The notes under the pieces: model-generated
The model's input: the letters and a program-made list of their open reading frames with translations, nothing else
Database searches by the model: none
Told to the model about the DNA's origin: nothing
Made by a program: the position numbers and the translations under genes
Shown here: piece after piece, positions 17,859 to 25,156 of the stretch
Position numbering within the stretch: position 1 is the stretch's first letter
How the letters are laid out: each line of letters begins with the position of its first letter
NCBI RefSeq assembly: GCF_007197885.1
Contig: NZ_VKKG01000003.1
Span: 248,001-312,000 of the forward strand
DNA: 64,000 nt
Reading direction: 5' to 3'
From: Tessaracoccus rhinocerotis
GTDB lineage: Bacteria > Actinomycetota > Actinomycetes > Propionibacteriales > Propionibacteriaceae

Positions 17859-17965
17859 GATGCATGCTCTTTGAGTCCCATCTACTGATCAGTACACCCC
17901 TTCAGGGTGACGGTGATGGGGCCGGAGTAGTCCCAGCAAAGTGGCTGGGAGAAGGGAAACCCAAA

Positions 17966-19285
17966 ATGTTCAGAAAGAGCAGAATTGGTTTGACGGGGGC
18001 CGTTGTGGCCCTCGCGGGTGTGCTGGCGCTGTCTGGTTGCGGTACGCGGTTCCAGGACGACGCCGGGGATGACCCGACCGTCCAGCAGGACGTGACACTC
18101 ACCTACTGGGCAGCTTGGAGCGAGGGCGAGCCGCAGCAGGTGATCATGGACGCGATCATCGAGGACTTCACGGCAGAAACTGGAGTTGAGGTCGACGTCC
18201 AGTACATGGGTCGACAGGTGACCCAGAGCCTGATCAACGCCCTCGCCACGGGGGAGGGACCTGACCTGTTCGACGCCGGCACTCGCAACATCATGGACTT
18301 CCAGGCCCGCGGTTTTCTCGCGGATCTCGATCCGCTCCTGGATCGCGAGGTACCCGGTGAGGGAGTTCCCGTCTCCGAGACCATCGCAGACTCCGTGATC
18401 GAGTCCTCCCAAGCCGACGGCAAGCTCGCTATCCTGCCCACCTACATCAACTCCAACGCCATCTGGTTCAACGCGGGCCGCTTCCCGGAGTTGCGGGAAA
18501 CGCCGCCGCAGACCTGGGACGAACTGATCGCACTCTTCGACGAGCACAAGGCACAGGGCCTCGTCCCCATAGGTGCTGACGGCACCGTCTCGGGCTACAA
18601 CGTCTTCTGGATCTTCCAGAGCCTGGTCCAGCTCGGCGGACCTGGAACCATGCGGGAACTGGCCGAGGACACGGCCAACTGGGACGCCCCCGAGGTACTG
18701 GAGGCAGCGAAGCGCGTCCAGCAACTCGTCGAGGGTGGCTACCTGGATGACACCTACATGGGCAGCAAGTACCCGGACGCCCAGAACCGCTGGGCCAACG
18801 ATGAGTACTCGTTCATGCTCAACGGCAGCTACATGGGTGGTGAGACGACCGATCAGCAGGCGGAGGGCTTTGAGGCCGACACCTTCCTGTTCCCGGGCGA
18901 GGGTGACAATCAGGTCATCGAGGTCACCGCGAACGGCTTGGCCGTGAGCGCTGACACCGAAGAGATGGATGCTGCCCTCGACTTCCTGTCATACGCCGCC
19001 AAGAGCGACCACCAGACCTTGTGGTCCACTGAGGCAGGGTTCATCGGGGCGCGCTCCGACGTCGAACCCCCGGCCTCACTCATCAGCCTCTACGAGCACA
19101 TCCAGCAGGCGGACCCGGACCAGGTGACCGGGGCACACGACCTCGCCGCTGCGACGCATCCGCAGTGGTGGAACGACATCTTCCTGCCCGCCAACGACGC
19201 GCTGTTCAGCGGCGAACTCACCGCCGAGGCCTTCATCGCCCGTGGCAAGGAGGACACGGCCACGTTCCTCGGGTCCGACGGCTGA
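17966..19285 (+). CDS. Sugar ABC transporter substrate-binding lipoprotein (lyase-product importer)
   Basis: This is a family 1 extracellular solute-binding lipoprotein of 439 residues. The ATG at 17966 follows GAAGGGAA. The signal peptide is MFRKSRIGLTGAVVALAGVL and the lipobox ALSGC has Cys25 as anchor. The mature domain begins VTLTYWAAWSEGEPQQVIMD; the C-terminal WWNDIFLPANDALFSGELT is typical. It is followed two bases later by permease genes and lies between a GntR-LacI regulator and two PL8 lyases, so unsaturated oligosaccharides from lyase action are the likely cargo (inference). Codon use is less GC-biased than in the flanking clusters. Confidence 0.88.
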   Translation: MFRKSRIGLTGAVVALAGVLALSGCGTRFQDDAGDDPTVQQDVTLTYWAAWSEGEPQQVIMDAIIEDFTAETGVEVDVQYMGRQVTQSLINALATGEGPDLFDAGTRNIMDFQARGFLADLDPLLDREVPGEGVPVSETIADSVIESSQADGKLAILPTYINSNAIWFNAGRFPELRETPPQTWDELIALFDEHKAQGLVPIGADGTVSGYNVFWIFQSLVQLGGPGTMRELAEDTANWDAPEVLEAAKRVQQLVEGGYLDDTYMGSKYPDAQNRWANDEYSFMLNGSYMGGETTDQQAEGFEADTFLFPGEGDNQVIEVTANGLAVSADTEEMDAALDFLSYAAKSDHQTLWSTEAGFIGARSDVEPPASLISLYEHIQQADPDQVTGAHDLAAATHPQWWNDIFLPANDALFSGELTAEAFIARGKEDTATFLGSDG

Positions 19286-19287
19286 GC

Positions 19288-20232
19288 ATGACCCAGGTCC
19301 ACGAGATGTCCGATATCCCGGTGGCAGGTACGCGACGTGCCGGTCACCGGGGGGTGGACCGCGTCCTCATCCCGTTCCTCGCGCCGGCCATCGCCCTGAT
19401 GACGTTGGTGCTGGTGTTCCCGTCCGCTTTCACGGTCCTCCTCTCCCTCGTCGACTGGCGCGGGCCGGGCGCACCCATGGAATGGGTGGGCATCGACAAC
19501 TACACGAGCTTGTGGACGTCGCGGGCCTTCCGGGTCTCCTTCACCAACACCTTGGTCCTGGTGTTCCTGGGTGGTGCCGGGATCTTCGCAGTGGTGTTCT
19601 TCTCACTGATGGTGTTGCGGGGCATGCGGGGGGCGGGGTTCATCCGATCGGTGATCTTCGTGCCCTACATCATCTCGCCCATCGCGATCGGTGCGGCGCT
19701 TGGCTTCCTGCTCAATCCGCAGGGTGGCCTGAACACGCTGCTCGACACCGTGGGGCTGGAAAGGTTGCAGCGCGCTTGGCTGGCGCCGGAGATGGTCTTC
19801 CAGATGATCGTCATCGGACTGGTTTGGAGCGTCAGCGGCTTCTACATCGCCATCGTCGCCACGGGTACTGATCAGATCCCGCCCTATCTCTATGAGGAGG
19901 CTGAACTAGCCGGCGCCTCACGTTGGAAGCAGTTCTGGCTGATCACCGTCCCACTCTCCTGGGAGTCGGTCAGTGTGGCCTCGACATTGTGGATCATCAC
20001 CGGGATGAAGACGTTCGAGATCGTGATCGCGTTCGTGGGCTCCCAGAGCTCCCCACCGCTGCAGGCACGCACCGCGGCGGTGCAGCAGTACCTGGCTACC
20101 ACCGGTGGACCCGAGGGCGTTCCCCAGCTCGGCCGCGCCGCCGCCGTCGGAATCGCGATCTTCGTGGTCACAACCGTGCTCGTGCTGATCCTGCAGCGCG
20201 TGATGCGACGAGAACGGATCGAGCTCTCATGA
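19288..20232 (+). CDS. Sugar ABC transporter permease (MalF type)
   Basis: This inner-membrane permease of 314 residues has its first membrane helix at RVLIPFLAPAIALMTLVLVF and the EAA loop YLYEEAELAGASRWKQFWLITVP around residue 205. It would pair with the next gene product and the lipoprotein before it. ATG 19288 lies two bases after the binding-protein stop. The stop overlaps the next ATG (20229-20232). No cognate ATPase gene is nearby. Confidence 0.9.
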   Translation: MTQVHEMSDIPVAGTRRAGHRGVDRVLIPFLAPAIALMTLVLVFPSAFTVLLSLVDWRGPGAPMEWVGIDNYTSLWTSRAFRVSFTNTLVLVFLGGAGIFAVVFFSLMVLRGMRGAGFIRSVIFVPYIISPIAIGAALGFLLNPQGGLNTLLDTVGLERLQRAWLAPEMVFQMIVIGLVWSVSGFYIAIVATGTDQIPPYLYEEAELAGASRWKQFWLITVPLSWESVSVASTLWIITGMKTFEIVIAFVGSQSSPPLQARTAAVQQYLATTGGPEGVPQLGRAAAVGIAIFVVTTVLVLILQRVMRRERIELS

Positions 20233-21164
20233 CGGCCACCATCCCGGTGCAGGCAATTTCGGACGACGCCCCGCCGCCCACCCGACGCCCACGCCGTTGG
20301 ACCGCGAGGCCTGGCTCATTCGCGATGCCGAACCCGATCAAGATGCTTCTGTGGATCTGGGTGGTGTTCAACATCTTCATGGCCGTCTGGGTGGGTCTCA
20401 ACGCGCTCAAGACTGACCGCGAGATCTTCGGCGCCCCCTTCGGGTTGCCGGCATCGCCCCAGTGGGACAACTTCGTCACTGCCTGGTCGCTCTCGGGATT
20501 CGGTGGAGCGGCACTGAACTCGGCGGTCGTCGTCGCACTCAGTGCGGTGCTCACCATCGCGATCGCCGCGCCAGCAGCGTACGTGATCAGCCGTAGCCAC
20601 CGCAGGCTTGCGGCCCTCGCGAAGACCTACGTCGCCCTGTGTGTGGCGCTTCCCGTGCAGACCATCCTCGTACCGTTGTTCATCGCGCGCAGCGAGGTGC
20701 GCGCGTTCGCCATCGAGTACCTGTTCGGCTGGTGGGACGACCGCATCACCTTGGTGTTCATCTACATCGCAACGTCGTTGCCATTCAGCGTGTTCCTGCT
20801 GACAGCGGCTTTCGCCTCGCTGCCGACGTCACTGAACGAGGCGGCCGAGATGGATGGGGCCAGCCCCCTCGACACGTTCGCGCGGATTATGGTTCCCGTA
20901 GCTTGGCCGGGGATCAAATCGGCCCTCGTGCTCAATGCGCTGAACATGTGGAACGAGACCCTGTTGGTGCTGGTCCTGATCCCTGACCCATCCCAGCAGA
21001 CCCTGCCGGCCGCGTTGCTGAGGCTCTACGGAACGATGCAGTACAACTCGAACTGGGGAGGCCTGTTCGCCGGCATCGTCATCCTCATCTATCCCGTGCT
21101 GGTTCTGTACCTGTGGGTTGGCCGTCGAATCATGGAGGGCCTCACCAGTGGCGCAACCAAGTAG
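20229..21164 (+). CDS. Sugar ABC transporter permease (MalG type)
   Basis: The second permease of this importer has 311 residues. The N-terminal Pro/Arg-rich segment (PPPTRRPRRWTARPG) precedes the first helix MLLWIWVVFNIFMAVWVGLN. The EAA loop SLNEAAEMDGASPLDTFARIMVP and the last helix VILIYPVLVLYLWV are typical of the family. Its 3' end overlaps the start of the following dehydrogenase gene by 17 bases. Confidence 0.9.
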   Translation: MTATIPVQAISDDAPPPTRRPRRWTARPGSFAMPNPIKMLLWIWVVFNIFMAVWVGLNALKTDREIFGAPFGLPASPQWDNFVTAWSLSGFGGAALNSAVVVALSAVLTIAIAAPAAYVISRSHRRLAALAKTYVALCVALPVQTILVPLFIARSEVRAFAIEYLFGWWDDRITLVFIYIATSLPFSVFLLTAAFASLPTSLNEAAEMDGASPLDTFARIMVPVAWPGIKSALVLNALNMWNETLLVLVLIPDPSQQTLPAALLRLYGTMQYNSNWGGLFAGIVILIYPVLVLYLWVGRRIMEGLTSGATK

Positions 21165-22176
21165 CCATCGAAATGCCAGTCCCAGACCGCTCGTCCTATT
21201 GGCCGTTGCGCCCGAGTTGTTCGACCAGATCTTTCGGTCCGCTGTGCTCAAGGCCATCGCGCGCCAAGCGACGCTCTACCCAGTGGCCAACCCTGGGTCG
21301 CTGGGCGCGCTGCCGAACGACATCCTGACCCGGGCGGAGGTGTTGGTGACGGGCTGGGGGACGCAGCAGGTCGACCTCGATCTCATGCAACGGATGCCTA
21401 ACCTGCGAGCTGTGGTTCACACCGGCGGCAGCGTCCGGAAAGTGGTGACATCCGAGGTGCTCGAGGGTGGACTGCTCGTCTCGACACAGGCTGGAACCAA
21501 CGCCGAACCCGTCGCTGACTACACGCACGCCATGGTGACACTGAGCCTCAAGGGCGTGTTCCGCTCGGCGGAGGACTACCGCAGCGAGCGCAAGCGGATC
21601 GAGGTCTACGACAGGTATCGCGTTGCGGCCTCTCACGAACCCACCGTGGGTGTGGTGGGTGCCTCCAGGATCGGCCGCAGTGTCATCGCCAGACTGCGAT
21701 CCTCGAGACTGCGGATCTTGGTGTACGACCCTTACTGCAACGATGCCGAGGCGTTGGGAGCGACCGAGGTGGACCTCCCCGAACTGTTCGCCAGCAGTGA
21801 CGTCGTGACCCTGCACGTGCCCGGAACCGAGGAAACCAAGGGCATGGTCACTGCTGAGCTCCTGGCGCTCATGCGGGATGGGACGACCCTTGTGAACACC
21901 GCCCGCGGCTCCGTCGTCGATGGTGAGGCCCTCGAGGCTGAGCTGGTCAGCGGCAGGATCCGGGCGATCCTGGACGTCACTGACCCGCTCGTCCCCTCTC
22001 CGGACTCTGCTCTTTGGGATCGGCCGAACGTCCTGCTCACACCTCACATGGCTGGTGCCGTCGGCCCCGAACTCGCCGCCCTGGGGGCGGGTGCGGTATC
22101 CGAGGTCCAGCGGTATCTCGCAGGCAAACCGATGCTGCACCTGGTGAGTGCGGAGAAGTTCGCCCGCTCTGCCTGA
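21148..22176 (+). CDS. Hydroxyacid dehydrogenase-like protein lacking the catalytic Glu
   Basis: This 342-residue relative of the gene at 13193-14212 (shared LLAV.PE, VTGWGT, HTGGSVR, LKG) has the NAD-binding motif VGVVGASRIGRSV, the Arg in NTARGSVVDGE and the His in LLTPHMAGAVGPE. At the position where the paralogue has DVTWPEPPVPES it reads DVTDPLVPSPDS, so the general-base partner Glu is replaced by Leu. This suggests changed chemistry or a regulatory or binding role. The GTG start at 21148 is chosen because GGAGGG lies eight bases upstream, inside the preceding permease gene. The product probably acts on a keto or hydroxy acid from the imported sugars (inference). Confidence 0.83.
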   Translation: MAQPSSHRNASPRPLVLLAVAPELFDQIFRSAVLKAIARQATLYPVANPGSLGALPNDILTRAEVLVTGWGTQQVDLDLMQRMPNLRAVVHTGGSVRKVVTSEVLEGGLLVSTQAGTNAEPVADYTHAMVTLSLKGVFRSAEDYRSERKRIEVYDRYRVAASHEPTVGVVGASRIGRSVIARLRSSRLRILVYDPYCNDAEALGATEVDLPELFASSDVVTLHVPGTEETKGMVTAELLALMRDGTTLVNTARGSVVDGEALEAELVSGRIRAILDVTDPLVPSPDSALWDRPNVLLTPHMAGAVGPELAALGAGAVSEVQRYLAGKPMLHLVSAEKFARSA

Positions 22177-22206
22177 CCATAAGAGTGATTGGTTCGCAGG
22201 CATGCT

Positions 22207-22218
22207 TGATTCATCCCT
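22207..22218 (+). promoter_or_regulatory. Shared GATTCAT motif, copy 3
   Basis: TGATTCATCCCT lies 73 bases before the start of the first PL8 lyase gene, in a 114-base gap. It matches the copies at 14441 and 17847 in eight consecutive bases (TGATTCAT / GATTCATT). Confidence 0.5.
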
Positions 22219-22290
22219 CCGGAGCCGATTGTGATGGGTCCTGCGGGTTCGCGAAGAGGCGGGCCACTACTCAACGGAGAGGAAATACCC

Positions 22291-25098
22291 ATGTTCGAGT
22301 TGTCGAGGCGCAAGTTGTTGCAGGCCACCGGGGGTGTCGGCATTGCAGCGGCCCTGGCCAGTCTTCCGGTCGCCACGGTCCCGGCGCACGCAGCGGGACG
22401 AGACACGATCCTGGCGAACTTCACAGAGATCTTCGCGGGCACAGCCGAAGTCAACGCGCACCCATCCGTGCTGTCCAAGGTCGACGCCATCCAACGAGAC
22501 TCGGCGAACCTGTTCCGCAGGCTTCGTCCACCCGCGGACTGGGACAGGTTTGACGGAGTGATCGACGACATCAGGCTCGGCGTGGAGCACTGGCCCACGG
22601 CGGCCTCGGCCAGCAACTCCCTCGCCAACACCTACTCGGCGTTGACGAGAATCGTACTGGCCACGGTTACCCCGGGTGCAGCCTCCTACGGTGACACCGC
22701 AATCCAGGACGCGGTGATCGCGGCACTCCGGTGGCTCCTGGCCAACCACTACGACCTCGAGGGCAATATTTACGAGGGCACGGGAGATGTCTATGGGGAC
22801 TGGTTCAACTGGGAGATTGGTGTACCGACGCACCTCACCAAGGCGCTCGTGTTCATGCGGGACAGGATCCCGACCGTCGATCCGAGTCTCATCGGGGACT
22901 ACGTCAGGGTGATCGACAGCCACCAGGACTTCGAGCCACGGTTCCACACCGGTGCCAACCGGGGTGACATGACGATCAACCACTTCGTGCTGGGCGCACT
23001 GATCGGCGACGACGCACGGATCGCCGAGGGTATCCAGTGGCACCTCACGGTGGCTGACTACATCGACCCGGTCAACCCAGTCGACGGCATCACCAATGGG
23101 TTCTACGAGGATGGCTCCTTCATCCACCACGATTCTGTGGCCTATACGGGGTCCTACGGCAAGAACCTGCTGGTTCGCGTCATCGAGGCCACCAAGATCC
23201 TCGATGGTTCCGGCTACGTCGCCGACGGCCAACTCGCCGGAGTGGTGCTGTCCTGGCTCGTGGACAGCTTCGCCCCCGTCATGTACGAGGGCTGGATGCT
23301 GGAAGTCGTCAAGGGCAGGATCTCCGCCCGGCTCGACGTCGACTACGTCGACACCGTCATCGTCGCCGAAGCCTTCAGTGACATGTCACGCTATGCCCGC
23401 GGTGATGAACAACAGAAGGTGCGCTCCTTCGTGAAGTACTTGGGCACCGCGACGGAGGCTGTCATCGACACCAACGACTTCGCATCGCCGGGCTCGTCCG
23501 TGCTTTACCACGGCATCCTCGGTGACGCAGATGTCGTCGCCACGAACCCCTACATGCCCACCGGGCACCGCAGCTTCAACACAATGGAGCGCAACATCCA
23601 CGTCCGTGACGGCTGGGCGTTCAGCCTCGCCCGGAGCTCGGAGCGCATCAGCAAGTACGAAACCATGAGCGGGGCCAACCCGAGGCCGTGGCTGCAGGGC
23701 GAAGGCGGCTACTTCATCCATCTCGCCGGCCAGAAGCAGAACGAGACCTACTCGGGCGAGCACATCCACACCGTTGACTGGCGCAAGTGGGCTGGTGCGA
23801 CCGCACCCGACGAGGAGCGCCTCACCATCGAGGAACTGTACGGGCAACGCTGGTACGACAATCCGGAGTTGGGGTTCACGTCTTCCTCGCCCTTGCAGAA
23901 CCAGTACTTCTACTATCCTCTGGGGCTCAACGAGCACTCGGGCGGCGCCGCGATTGACGGCTATGGCACCGCGGGCATGGTCCTTAGTTCTGACGTCACT
24001 TGGCGTGACGTACAGGCCGGACTGCTGCCCGACGACGTCGTCGCCTACCAGAACCCTGATGGAAACAAGTCCTGGTTCATGCTCGATGACCAGGTGGTTG
24101 TGCTCGCCGCCGGGCTGCGTGATCCGCAGGGACGACCCCTGACCACTACCATCGACAGCCGGACCAGCGAGGTGGGCAGCAACCCTGTCTTCGAGTGGGG
24201 AACGCGGTCCGGGGAGGCGTCTTCGGGCGAGACAGCGCGCACAGACCTGGCCTGGGTCCGGTGGTCCGACCCGAGCATCGGTGCCGCCGTCGGCTACGTA
24301 CTTCTGTCCGATCCAGGGCTGGAGGTGGGCCTGAAGTCCGCCAACGTCACGGGCGTGGTTGGCAACCCGCGGGTGACGCAGACGGTCTCCAGCATCTACT
24401 ACTCACACCCCGGCACGCAGGAGACGGCCCTCGCCTACGCACTGGTGCCCAACGCGTCGGTGGCAGCACTCAAGGACCACACCCGCCGAAACATCGAGGT
24501 CTTGGACAATGACACTGTGGTGCAGGCGCTGAAGGACCACGATGCTGGCGTGCGGATGGCGAACTTCTTCGCCGCCGGCAGCTCGGCCTTCCTCGAATCA
24601 GACGGAGCGGCTGCAGTCGTGCTCCGGAGCAGCAGCGACGGAACCTCTCGCCTGGCCGTCTCCGAGCCCACGTTCAAGCGGGGCCAGCTCGTCCTGAAGT
24701 TGAATCGGCCGTTGCTGACCTTCAACCAATCGGACGCGGGCGTGGCGACCGAGCAGGGGGACACAGCAAGTGTCCTCAGGGTGGACACCCTGAACGTCTG
24801 GGGACGGATCTTCGAGGTCGAGTTCATCGATCCGCTGGGGATCTTGGAATCGGCCGAGGCAGTTCTCGAGGCTGCGGTTGCCTCCGGCGCCGTCAGCGGA
24901 TCGCTGTCCGTGAGGGTGATGACCTCCATCGCGGCCCTTGGTGGCCACCTGCGTGCCGGTCGTCGCCACCAGAGCCGAAAGTTCGTCGAGCATTTCCTGG
25001 AGCACCTGGGTCGAGTGAACCGAAACGACCACGTGGACCCGGGAACACGCGCCGAGCTGGAGCAACTCATGTCTGATCTCGACTATTCAATCAGCTGA
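22291..25098 (+). CDS. Polysaccharide lyase family 8, Tat-exported, copy 1
   Basis: This secreted PL8 lyase of 935 residues would cleave a uronic-acid-containing polysaccharide (hyaluronan, chondroitin or xanthan type) by beta-elimination. The signal peptide has a twin-arginine start (SRRKLLQATGG) and an AHA-AG cleavage region near residue 35. The alpha/alpha-toroid holds GDWFNWEIG (aromatic patch), TGANRGD with catalytic Asn223, and DGSFIHHDSVAYTGSYG with His280 and Tyr289. The His and Tyr are spaced nine residues apart, as in pneumococcal hyaluronate lyase. The beta domains carry RISKYETMSGANPRPW. ATG 22291 follows GGAGAGGA. The exact polymer is not determined. No GH88 hydrolase gene is present nearby. 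Confidence 0.9.
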   Translation: MFELSRRKLLQATGGVGIAAALASLPVATVPAHAAGRDTILANFTEIFAGTAEVNAHPSVLSKVDAIQRDSANLFRRLRPPADWDRFDGVIDDIRLGVEHWPTAASASNSLANTYSALTRIVLATVTPGAASYGDTAIQDAVIAALRWLLANHYDLEGNIYEGTGDVYGDWFNWEIGVPTHLTKALVFMRDRIPTVDPSLIGDYVRVIDSHQDFEPRFHTGANRGDMTINHFVLGALIGDDARIAEGIQWHLTVADYIDPVNPVDGITNGFYEDGSFIHHDSVAYTGSYGKNLLVRVIEATKILDGSGYVADGQLAGVVLSWLVDSFAPVMYEGWMLEVVKGRISARLDVDYVDTVIVAEAFSDMSRYARGDEQQKVRSFVKYLGTATEAVIDTNDFASPGSSVLYHGILGDADVVATNPYMPTGHRSFNTMERNIHVRDGWAFSLARSSERISKYETMSGANPRPWLQGEGGYFIHLAGQKQNETYSGEHIHTVDWRKWAGATAPDEERLTIEELYGQRWYDNPELGFTSSSPLQNQYFYYPLGLNEHSGGAAIDGYGTAGMVLSSDVTWRDVQAGLLPDDVVAYQNPDGNKSWFMLDDQVVVLAAGLRDPQGRPLTTTIDSRTSEVGSNPVFEWGTRSGEASSGETARTDLAWVRWSDPSIGAAVGYVLLSDPGLEVGLKSANVTGVVGNPRVTQTVSSIYYSHPGTQETALAYALVPNASVAALKDHTRRNIEVLDNDTVVQALKDHDAGVRMANFFAAGSSAFLESDGAAAVVLRSSSDGTSRLAVSEPTFKRGQLVLKLNRPLLTFNQSDAGVATEQGDTASVLRVDTLNVWGRIFEVEFIDPLGILESAEAVLEAAVASGAVSGSLSVRVMTSIAALGGHLRAGRRHQSRKFVEHFLEHLGRVNRNDHVDPGTRAELEQLMSDLDYSIS

Positions 25099-25103
25099 CC
25101 CCC

Positions 25104-25132
25104 GGCGCTGGGGAGCCCGTCTCCCCGGCGCT
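25104..25132 (+). terminator. Intercistronic hairpin between the two PL8 genes
   Basis: A stem of about ten pairs (25106-25115 with 25121-25130, one G-T pair) encloses a five-base CCCGT loop five bases after the first lyase stop. It may terminate part of the transcripts or protect the upstream mRNA. Confidence 0.45.
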
Positions 25133-25156
25133 CACCCGAACGGATGGAGGCAGTAC

